Below are positions 6,061 to 13,445 of a stretch of DNA of 59,022 bases, piece by piece. The position numbers were made by a program, and so were the translations under genes. Numbering within the stretch: position 1 is the stretch's first letter; each line of letters opens with the position of its first letter. This DNA comes from Ruminococcus flavefaciens (GTDB taxonomy: Bacteria > Bacillota > Clostridia > Oscillospirales > Ruminococcaceae). The notes beneath the pieces are model-generated. The model was not told the DNA's origin. It did not search any database and saw only the letters and a program-made list of their open reading frames with translations. The stretch lies in the NCBI RefSeq assembly GCF_900143025.1, contig NZ_FRCT01000008.1:80459-139480 (forward strand), in the 5' to 3' direction.

Positions 6061-7962
6061 TCAGGCTGCTGATTTTTCTTCCTCATTCTCTCCCTGATCG
6101 GAACTTTCGTACATCTTATCGGTCTTTCCTATTTTACCTGTAAGCTCAGAACCGTCATATGTAACGCTTGACTCGCAGCTTTCAATAACGCTGTTCTCAG
6201 CACGTCCTGCAACTGCACCCGGAGTTACAGCGCCTGTAATCTCGCCCTTTACAGAGCAGTCGATTATCTTGAACGCGGTTTCTTCCCCGTAGTAATAAAG
6301 TCCTGTACCGATAAGTCCTCCAACATGAGTTGCATTCGGCACATTCATTTTCACTGTGACCTTGCAGTTTCTGATAATACCGGGATATTCATGAGTTTCG
6401 ATACCCTCAGTCGCAAGAGCTACATCACCTTTTGAATGTGTGCCGCTGTATCCGCAGAGACCGCCGATAGCGTGACCGCCCTTCGCTGAGATTATCTCAA
6501 CATCAACTGTACAATCGCTGACACTGTCCATCATTTCAAGGCAGCCTGCAACGCCGCCAAGTCCTACAGGTTCATTACCCTCTGCAACTATCTTTCCCTT
6601 TGCTGTACAGTTTTCCATAGTACCGCCGAAGCTTCCTCCTATGATAAGGCCACCGCACTCTGCAATATCACACTGGATTATCCTGCCCGATGAGAAATCA
6701 TTATTGCCGAGGACTTTTACTGTAGTGCCGTCTACCTTGCAGTCATGAACGTGATTTGTGGAACCGCCTGCAATACCGCCTATAGCATTTACACCTGCAA
6801 TTTCGTTTTCACCTGTAAGGACAACATCGTGTATTTCGCCCATATTGTAGCCTACAACGCCGCCCACAGCCATTGAATACGTATCAGTACAATGGATGTT
6901 GATATTTTCGGCAGTAAGATTCTTCACTTCGCCAAGGTTCATACCGATTATGCCAGCGCCGCAAACAGGAGTATCCGTTGTATATGTTACGTTTGATATC
7001 TTGTGTCCCTGACCGTCGAACACGCCCTGAAACATACAGGAATGATCTTCCATGTTCTCAAGGTTCATTGTTCCGATAGGAGTCCATTCAATATCAGTAC
7101 AGTCGATATCATTGGTAAGTACAACTGTTTTTCCTGCATATCCGTCCTTTGAACCGTCAGAGACGCTCTTTGCAAAGGCTGTGAGCTCCTCAGCTGTTCC
7201 TATTTCGATCTTATCGCTGTTTTCCTTTTCAGCCATTTCTGAAAGATTTTCCTCTGCGAAAAGTGCAATACAATCGGTGATGAGCTTTTCATCACAGTCA
7301 GCAGGTATACCTGCAGCAAGCCAGTATGCGTAAGCGCCCTTGTTGTACTCTGCTAGAGCGTCCAGATCGCTTCCGTAACGGAATTCAATGTGATATGTTG
7401 TAGCAGGAGTATCTGGCATCATCAGAAAGTATCTGAACTCGCCTGCGTCCTTATCAGAGGTCTCATAGAGATAACCGTCCATCATGCCGCCGAAAGAAAA
7501 GTCCTTAACGAATTTGTATTCGTGCTCGAACACCTTTTTTCCGCTGTCATCAAGTCCCGAGATATTGCTGCCGTTAAAAACGAACTGCTTTACGTCGTTT
7601 ATGAAAAAGCAGTCGAACTGAATATTTTCAGTGTTTGTATAAGCCTTTACAGCTTCTTCGCCATAGACATTACCCATGCATGAATTTTTCAGCATTTCTG
7701 CTGTACTCTCAGCCATATCCTTGCCTACGAATTTTTCACAGTTATCTATCCATATCTGATCGTATTTAGGATCACAGATAACAGTGAACAGCTCGTCATA
7801 AGTTCCCTTTACATCTTCAAGAAGCTGATCCGCAGGCGAAAGCTTTTCGGCTACAGTTGTTGTTTCTGTTTTAGCAGAATCTGTATTGCTTGCTTCAGAG
7901 CCGCAGGCACATAATGATACCGCCATTGCCAGAACTGCTGATATAGTTACTAATCTTTTCAT
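6061..7962 (-). CDS. lipoprotein: ZinT/YodA-like domain plus GLUG repeats
   Basis: A lipoprotein of 633 residues. The signal MKRLVTISAVLAMAVSLCAC ends in a lipobox (LCAC), so it is anchored outside the membrane. Residues about 45-245 match the ZinT/YodA metal-binding fold (CDPKYDQIW, FDCFFINDV, MMPDTPATTYHIEFRYG, KGAYAYWLAAGIP). Residues about 260-600 carry repeated Gly-rich segments (VGGVVGYNMGEIHD, IGGLCGYSG, VGGLIGTGLYYYGEE) typical of GLUG repeats, which form a beta-rich adhesive rod. The usual HxH metal site appears as HIEF, so metal binding may be altered. GGAG precedes the ATG. It likely binds metal or a surface ligand; the exact role is unknown. Confidence 0.72.
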   Translation of the reverse strand: MKRLVTISAVLAMAVSLCACGSEASNTDSAKTETTTVAEKLSPADQLLEDVKGTYDELFTVICDPKYDQIWIDNCEKFVGKDMAESTAEMLKNSCMGNVYGEEAVKAYTNTENIQFDCFFINDVKQFVFNGSNISGLDDSGKKVFEHEYKFVKDFSFGGMMDGYLYETSDKDAGEFRYFLMMPDTPATTYHIEFRYGSDLDALAEYNKGAYAYWLAAGIPADCDEKLITDCIALFAEENLSEMAEKENSDKIEIGTAEELTAFAKSVSDGSKDGYAGKTVVLTNDIDCTDIEWTPIGTMNLENMEDHSCMFQGVFDGQGHKISNVTYTTDTPVCGAGIIGMNLGEVKNLTAENINIHCTDTYSMAVGGVVGYNMGEIHDVVLTGENEIAGVNAIGGIAGGSTNHVHDCKVDGTTVKVLGNNDFSSGRIIQCDIAECGGLIIGGSFGGTMENCTAKGKIVAEGNEPVGLGGVAGCLEMMDSVSDCTVDVEIISAKGGHAIGGLCGYSGTHSKGDVALATEGIETHEYPGIIRNCKVTVKMNVPNATHVGGLIGTGLYYYGEETAFKIIDCSVKGEITGAVTPGAVAGRAENSVIESCESSVTYDGSELTGKIGKTDKMYESSDQGENEEEKSAA

Positions 7963-8003
7963 TAATATTCTCCTTTGTTATATTATACTAACTAAAAGAT
8001 CAA

Positions 8004-8026
8004 ATAATAAGCAAAGAGCTTATTAT
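8004..8026 (-). promoter_or_regulatory. inverted repeat in the ZinT-like gene leader
   Basis: ATAATAAGC-AAAGA-GCTTATTAT is a perfect 9-bp inverted repeat between the promoter and the start codon. It could be a metalloregulator operator or a leader hairpin. Confidence 0.45.
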
Positions 8027-8055
8027 CGCTCCTTGCTGTATTTGCACCGTTGTAT

Positions 8056-8084
8056 ATATTATCACAGAGACCTTTTAATGTCAA
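8056..8084 (-). promoter_or_regulatory. promoter of the ZinT-like gene
   Basis: On the reverse strand, TTGACA (8079-8084) and TAATAT (8056-8061) with a 17-base spacer. The start codon follows after about 90 bases. Confidence 0.7.
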
Positions 8085-8189
8085 TAGAACCAATCAAAAT
8101 TTGTTATACTATACAAACAATTATGATTGTGCTTTGAATTTTTTATGGGTTACTCCTTGTTAGGCAATCGTATATCTTCAAAATAATAC

Positions 8190-8218
8190 TTGACAAAATC
8201 AACTGTGTATCATATAAT
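8190..8218 (+). promoter_or_regulatory. upstream promoter of the TetR-ABC operon
   Basis: TTGACA (8190-8195), 17-base spacer, TATAAT (8213-8218): a full consensus, 130 bases before the TetR start. Confidence 0.65.
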
Positions 8219-8271
8219 AGGAATTCTTTTTTAGCCATAATGCCTATTTTGAAAAAACACAATTGCGGGAC

Positions 8272-8300
8272 TTGACAAATTTGTTAGTATATGCTAATAT
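8272..8300 (+). promoter_or_regulatory. proximal promoter with embedded operator, TetR operon
   Basis: TTGACA (8272-8277), 17-base spacer, TAATAT (8295-8300). The near-palindrome TTAGTATATGCTAA (8284-8297; 12 of 14 positions symmetric) fills the spacer and part of the -10. That is where a TetR-type repressor would block polymerase, so this is a candidate autoregulatory operator. Confidence 0.6.
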
Positions 8301-8348
8301 GATAATTGCGTTATCGGTAATACAAATTTCAATGGGAGGAGGACAGCT

Positions 8349-8975
8349 ATGTCAGTACCTGATAGAAGTATCGATCCACGGCTTCTTGCCAGTGCGCAGA
8401 CAGAATTTATGAAACACGGCTACCTCAACGCGGAGCTGAAAACGATATGCGAAAATGCCGGCATCACCACGGGGGCAGTTTACAAGCGCTATAAAGGTAA
8501 GGAAGACCTGTTTTGTGCGGTCGTTGAAGATATAACAGAACAGCTTGGTCTATTTTTAAAGGAACGCTCAGACATTGATTTTTCAGCGCTTTCTGATGAG
8601 ATGATATATCAATCGTGGCAAATGACCTACGATTCAATGCTTCCGTTGTTCAATTTGCTTTATGATCATCGTCAGATTTTTGTCCTGCTTATCGACAAGT
8701 CAGCTGGTACAAGGTATGAGAGCTTCAATCATGATTTTGTAATCAAAATGAGCTATGCCTATGAGCAGTTCTATGCAGAAACGAAAAAGCGTGGGTTGGC
8801 ACAGGCAGAGGTTACACGGGAGGAATTTCATGTGCTGCTTTCATCGTTTTGGACCTGTATTTGCGAACCGTTTGTTCATGATATGTCTTGGGAACAGATT
8901 GAAGAGCATTGTCGAATCGTCTGTCGTTTCTTCAACTGGAGTGATGTGATTATGTTAAAGAAAGGAAATAAGTAA
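8349..8975 (+). CDS. TetR/AcrR family regulator
   Basis: A protein of 208 residues. The N-terminal helix-turn-helix is clear (LLASAQTEFMKHGYLNAELK, CENAGITTGAVYKRYKGKED). The C-terminal 140 residues are a helical ligand-binding and dimer domain without a recognisable signature. GGGAGGA precedes the ATG. The stop and the start of the first ABC gene overlap as TAATG, so regulator and exporter form one operon. By analogy with such operons it probably represses its own promoter and is released by a transported compound. Confidence 0.88.
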   Translation: MSVPDRSIDPRLLASAQTEFMKHGYLNAELKTICENAGITTGAVYKRYKGKEDLFCAVVEDITEQLGLFLKERSDIDFSALSDEMIYQSWQMTYDSMLPLFNLLYDHRQIFVLLIDKSAGTRYESFNHDFVIKMSYAYEQFYAETKKRGLAQAEVTREEFHVLLSSFWTCICEPFVHDMSWEQIEEHCRIVCRFFNWSDVIMLKKGNK

Positions 8976-10717
8976 TGTTTACTAAAATCAAACCCTATAT
9001 GGGAAATTACATCAGGTACACCTATGCGGCGCTGGCGACGATGCTTATCGCTCTGATTGCCTATACAGTACCGTTTTTTATGGTGTACAGTATCATCAAG
9101 CCGCTGATAGATGGTGAAATGCTGTCGGCAGATTATTTAGCGATCCATATCGCTATAATTTTTGCATGTGAGTTAGCCTATGCTATCTTATATGTTTGGG
9201 GACTTAAATTCTCACATATCGCAGCATTCAACACACTGAAAAATCTCCGTATCTCCTTGCAGAAAAAGCTTGAGCGTCAGCCGCTTGGCTCGATTCAGGA
9301 TATGGGAAATGGTAAGATAAAAAAGCTGTTCACTGATGATATCGATCAGGTTGAGTTATTGCTGGCGCACGCTATTCCCGAGGGCATCGCAAATTTGTCT
9401 ATGGCGCTATTCGCTATTGTTTGTATGTTTTTTGCAGACTGGAAGCTGGCGCTGCTTTCGCTTTGCTCACTTCCGCTCGGTCTGTTTGCAATGGGCATGA
9501 TGTTCAAATCGGGTATGGCAAAAATGAACGACTATTATACTGCTGCTGCGAAAATGAATGCAACGATAATCGAATATGTCAACGGCATGGAGGTTGTCAA
9601 GGTGTTCGGTCGGGACGGCGAATCCTACAAGCGCTACGAGAACGACATCAAAAGCTACCGTGATTTCACCCTTGAGTGGTACAAAATTTGCTGGCCGTGG
9701 ATGGCGCTTTACAGTGCGCTGATACCGTGTGTGGCACTGGTGATGCTGCCTGTGGGAACGCTTATGGTTATCAACGGAACAACAACGCTTGCTAATTTAG
9801 TGCTGGTGTTCTGTCTGACACTGTCCATAGGTATTCCGTTGCTGAAAGCGCTGAACTTTGCAGGCAAATTCCCACAGCTCAATTACAAGGTAGATGAGAT
9901 AGAAAAGGCTATGGACAATGCGCCGCTGAAAGCGAATGGCAACGTATTTTCGGGCAATTCGCATATTGTCAGGTTTGAAGATGTTCGCTTTGCCTATAAG
10001 GAACAGGAAGTTCTGCACGGCGTTTCTCTTGAACTAGGCGAGGGAACGCTCACTGCTTTGGTTGGTGAATCGGGCAGCGGAAAGTCTACACTTGCAAAGC
10101 TTCTGGTACACTACTACGATATCAACGGCGGCAGTATCACGCTCGGCGGTCAGGATATCACGGATATGAGTATTGAGGCGCTGAACGACAATATCTCCTA
10201 TGTTTCGCAGGAGCAGTTTTTGTTTAACACGACGCTGTATGAAAATATCCTTATCGGCAAGCCTGATGCAAGCCGTGAGGAGGTCTTAGCAGCTGCTGAA
10301 AAAGCACAGTGCGGAGAGTTCCTTGAACGTCTGCCGAAAGGTATCGACACTATGGCAGGTGACGGCGGAAAAATGCTTTCAGGCGGTGAACGTCAGCGCA
10401 TTTCTCTTGCGAGGGCGATACTGAAAAATGCTCCTGTTATCGTACTTGACGAAGCGACTGCGTTTATTGATCCCGAAAACGAAGAGAAGATGAACGCCGC
10501 TATTGCCGAGATAATCAAGGGCAAAACCGTTCTTGTCATTGCGCACCGTTTGCAGACGATAGTGAATGCGGATAAGATATGCGTCATGAAGGACGGTAAT
10601 ATCATCGCCGCAGACAGACACAAAAAGCTCTTGCAAAGCTGTGCAGAATATCAGAAACTCTGGAACAGCAGTGAAGCAAGAGCAAACTGGACGATCGGAA
10701 ACGAGGTGAGAGCATGA
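8975..10717 (+). CDS. ABC exporter subunit 1 (fused membrane and ATPase domains)
   Basis: A protein of 580 residues. Residues 1-300 hold six membrane helices of the type I exporter fold, and about 330-565 is the nucleotide-binding domain. Walker A is GESGSGKST, the signature LSGGERQR, Walker B VIVLDEATAFID with its catalytic Glu, and the H-loop IAHR. All catalytic elements are intact. It overlaps the next ABC gene by 4 bp (ATGA), so the two most likely make a heterodimer. Related TetR-linked pairs in Firmicutes export drugs, peptides or iron carriers. The substrate cannot be told from sequence. Confidence 0.9.
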   Translation: MFTKIKPYMGNYIRYTYAALATMLIALIAYTVPFFMVYSIIKPLIDGEMLSADYLAIHIAIIFACELAYAILYVWGLKFSHIAAFNTLKNLRISLQKKLERQPLGSIQDMGNGKIKKLFTDDIDQVELLLAHAIPEGIANLSMALFAIVCMFFADWKLALLSLCSLPLGLFAMGMMFKSGMAKMNDYYTAAAKMNATIIEYVNGMEVVKVFGRDGESYKRYENDIKSYRDFTLEWYKICWPWMALYSALIPCVALVMLPVGTLMVINGTTTLANLVLVFCLTLSIGIPLLKALNFAGKFPQLNYKVDEIEKAMDNAPLKANGNVFSGNSHIVRFEDVRFAYKEQEVLHGVSLELGEGTLTALVGESGSGKSTLAKLLVHYYDINGGSITLGGQDITDMSIEALNDNISYVSQEQFLFNTTLYENILIGKPDASREEVLAAAEKAQCGEFLERLPKGIDTMAGDGGKMLSGGERQRISLARAILKNAPVIVLDEATAFIDPENEEKMNAAIAEIIKGKTVLVIAHRLQTIVNADKICVMKDGNIIAADRHKKLLQSCAEYQKLWNSSEARANWTIGNEVRA

Positions 10718-12450
10718 TAGGCATGATAAGACGCATCCTCGGCGTTTCGGGGAAATATCAGGGCAGGATATACGGAGCGATGATACTGTCGTTTTTTAAA
10801 GGTATGCTGATGAAGGTGCCTGCAATTGCAACATTTCTGATCGTATCAGCTTACATTGACGGCGAACTCACAAAGAGAGCCTGCATTTATGCGGCTATCG
10901 CACTTATGGGCAGCGTGGCAGTACAGGCAATGTTGCAGTACCTTGCCGACAGACTGCAAAGTGCGGCAGGGTATATGATATTTGCAGATATGCGCATGAA
11001 GCTTGGTGAACATCTGCGCCGCCTGCCTATGGGATTTTTTACCGAAGGCAATATCGGACGTATAAGCTCAGTGCTGTCAACAGATATGGTGTTCATCGAG
11101 GAAAACTGTATGGCGGTGCTTGCGGATATTATGAGCTATCTGTTCTCTCAGGCGATAATGATAGTGTTCATGTTTCTATTTGACTGGCGGCTCGGACTGA
11201 CTTCTCTTGCAGTTACGAGTTGTATGATATTGCTTGGCAGAGGAATGATAAAAAGCGACCTTTTACACTCAAAGAAAAGACAGGATGCCTCTGAGATACA
11301 AACCGAAGCGGTACTGGATTTTACTGAAGGCATCGGAATTATCAAGACCTATAATCTTCTCGGTGAGAAGTCAAAGGAACTGACAGACAGTTTTGAACAC
11401 AACTGCAAGGTCAACCTTGAATTTGAGGAGAAACACGCACCATGGGCACGCGGCGTGAACATGATTTACGCTGTCGGAACGGTGCTGGTGCTGGCAATTT
11501 CGACATTTCTGTATTTCAAGGGCGATATGTCTCTGAATTACTACATCGGTATGCTGCTGTTCCTCTTTGACCTGTTCGTGCCAATCAAGACCTTCTATGA
11601 TCAGGAAGCCAGACTGACGGTCATGAGTGCCTGCATGGACAGGATAGAAGCACTCTTTGCCGAGAAAGAGCTTGATGACAGCGGTACGCAAATGCTGACT
11701 AATGACAATGCTCCCGAGATAGAATATCGTAATGTAACATTTGCCTACGATAAAAAAGACATACTCAAAAATGTTTCGTTCAAAGCTGACAAGGGCACTA
11801 TGACTGCGCTTGTCGGACCTTCGGGCGGCGGCAAATCTACTATCGCAAGTCTGCTGGCACGATTCTGGGATATCCAGTCAGGTGAGATACTGCTGAGAGG
11901 TACTGATATACGGAAAATACCGCTTGCTGTACTCATGGACAATATCAGTATGGTATTCCAGCGTGTGTATCTGTTTCAGGATACTGTTTATAACAATATC
12001 GCTCTCGGCAGACCTGATGCAAGCCGCGAGGAGATCATCAAAGCGGCGAAAAAGGCTCGTTGCTATGACTTTATTATGGAATTGCCGGACGGCTTTGATA
12101 CGGTCATAGGTGAAGGCGGAGCTTCGCTTTCAGGAGGTCAGGCGCAAAGGCTTTCAATTGCAAGGTGTATCCTGAAGGATTCACCGATAGTTATTCTTGA
12201 CGAGGCGACTGCAAGTGTTGACGCTGACAATGAAAGCTATATCCAGCAGGCAATATCCGAACTTTGCAAGGGTAAAACGCTGTTGGTCATTGCACACAGA
12301 CTTAATACAATTGTCGGTGCGGATAACATCATGGTCATCAAGGACGGACAGATAGCTGAATCGGGCGTACATGTAAGTCTTATGCAAAAGAACGGTATCT
12401 ACCGTTCTATGGTGACTAAGCGTGCAGTAAGCACGGGCTGGAAAAACTAA
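10714..12450 (+). CDS. ABC exporter subunit 2 (fused membrane and ATPase domains)
   Basis: A protein of 578 residues with the same architecture as its neighbour: six membrane helices to about 300, then the ATPase with Walker A (GPSGGGKST), signature (LSGGQAQR), Walker B (IVILDEATASVD) and H-loop (IAHR). Both halves keep the catalytic Glu, so both ATP sites look functional, unlike the asymmetric heterodimers with one dead site. The ATG overlaps the stop of subunit 1. It is the last gene of the TetR operon, followed within 35 bp by the second copy of the 200-bp cassette, whose hairpin could end the transcript. Confidence 0.9.
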   Translation: MIGMIRRILGVSGKYQGRIYGAMILSFFKGMLMKVPAIATFLIVSAYIDGELTKRACIYAAIALMGSVAVQAMLQYLADRLQSAAGYMIFADMRMKLGEHLRRLPMGFFTEGNIGRISSVLSTDMVFIEENCMAVLADIMSYLFSQAIMIVFMFLFDWRLGLTSLAVTSCMILLGRGMIKSDLLHSKKRQDASEIQTEAVLDFTEGIGIIKTYNLLGEKSKELTDSFEHNCKVNLEFEEKHAPWARGVNMIYAVGTVLVLAISTFLYFKGDMSLNYYIGMLLFLFDLFVPIKTFYDQEARLTVMSACMDRIEALFAEKELDDSGTQMLTNDNAPEIEYRNVTFAYDKKDILKNVSFKADKGTMTALVGPSGGGKSTIASLLARFWDIQSGEILLRGTDIRKIPLAVLMDNISMVFQRVYLFQDTVYNNIALGRPDASREEIIKAAKKARCYDFIMELPDGFDTVIGEGGASLSGGQAQRLSIARCILKDSPIVILDEATASVDADNESYIQQAISELCKGKTLLVIAHRLNTIVGADNIMVIKDGQIAESGVHVSLMQKNGIYRSMVTKRAVSTGWKN

Positions 12451-12482
12451 AAGGAGAAATGCCTACCTGAATAATCAGCCAT

Positions 12483-12687
12483 ACAGGCTGCAATAAGCGA
12501 AAGCAAGTAATTCGAAAATACACACAAATTGGCTATTTTACGTTGAATCTGGACTATGCTAAAGAATACCTTTACGCGAAGTCCACAAAGCGCAGAATAC
12601 TAAGCTGGCGTGATATTCACGTTAATGTGTTTATCTGAATAAAAACAATGAGTCCTCACAGTTTCGGCTGTGGGGGACTTTTTTGTT
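12483..12687 (+). repeat. 200-bp cassette, copy 2
   Basis: Nearly identical to the copy at 5688. The frame ends at the TGA at 12636-12638, and the hairpin AGTCCTCACAG / CTGTGGGGGACT plus T-run (about 12651-12686) closes it. It probably serves as the terminator of the ABC operon. Confidence 0.75.
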
Positions 12688-12739
12688 ATAAAAATGACCG
12701 CAGTTTATTCCTGCGGCTTTTTTCTGATTTATGTTCGTC

Positions 12740-13035
12740 TTAATTTTTATGATTTGTTTTATTGTACTTGGCTATCTTTTTGAATTTCTCCTCTTTTGTA
12801 GCCAAGTATCCTTCGGCGTCTTCAGAATAAGCGTTTTCAATTTTCAGCTTTTCGTAAGATGATAGCCGTTCCTCTGAAAGTTCACCGTTTTCGATAGCGA
12901 CCCGCACTGCATCATTCTGTTTTTATGTATGACATGATAAAGATCCTTTTCCTGCAAGACTACACGGCAGACAGTAAGGTCAGGGTATTCTTCGCTATAT
13001 GCTTTATATACAGGCGGTAAGTTCTCTAACTTCAT
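12740..13035 (-). pseudogene. rsgA: rsgA (ribosomal GTPase) internal-deletion remnant
   Basis: From the ATG at 13035 the reverse strand encodes the start of an RsgA-like protein (MKLENLPPVYKAYSEEYPDL, CRVVLQEKDLYHVIH). It then jumps, with a frame change, to the C-terminal end of the same family (AIENGELSEERLSSYEKLK, KKFKKIAKYNKTN) and a stop at 12740-12742. A full RsgA has about 290-300 residues, with a GTPase and a zinc motif between these parts; here that centre is missing. It cannot be functional as a GTPase. Confidence 0.75.
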
Positions 13036-13052
13036 TTTTCTCTCCTATGTGT

Positions 13053-13320
13053 TCAGTGATTGCTTTTCGGAACTATGAAAAGCATTATTCCCTTTATCAA
13101 CAGCAACAAGAACGCAACTGTTGCCGTATAGGGTATTCTTGCTATCAAAGCATACATCTGTCAGAACCCCATAGCAATCTTTGTTTCCTGCATTTTATCT
13201 GTTCCCACCAGTTCTTCCAGAAGCATGAACGACACAGCAGGTCCTGTCTGCGGACAGTCTTTTGGTTTGCGGCTTTGATATCGGGCTGTTGCAGGAATAT
13301 ATGGATGCAACTTACCCATT
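13053..13320 (-). pseudogene. decayed reverse-strand ORF, unrecognised
   Basis: A reverse-strand frame reads MLLEELVGTDKMQETKIAMGF, meets a TGA, then continues in the same frame as QMYALIARIPYTA and a hydrophobic end (VAFLLLLIKGIMLFIVPK) to a stop at 13053-13055. One in-frame stop splits what looks like the tail of a membrane protein. I do not recognise the family. Confidence 0.3.
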
Positions 13321-13367
13321 GAAAAATGCAACTTACTGCAAGAACAATACAGCTTACCTATAAATTG

Positions 13368-13396
13368 TTGACTTAAAGCGAAAATTTCCGTATAAT
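13368..13396 (+). promoter_or_regulatory. promoter of the GH9-like gene
   Basis: TTGACT (13368-13373), 17-base spacer, TATAAT (13391-13396), about 50 bases before the ATG. Confidence 0.75.
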
Positions 13397-13445
13397 GTAG
13401 CATATAGTACACGAAACTTTATTCATGATAGTGGAGGGGAATGAC

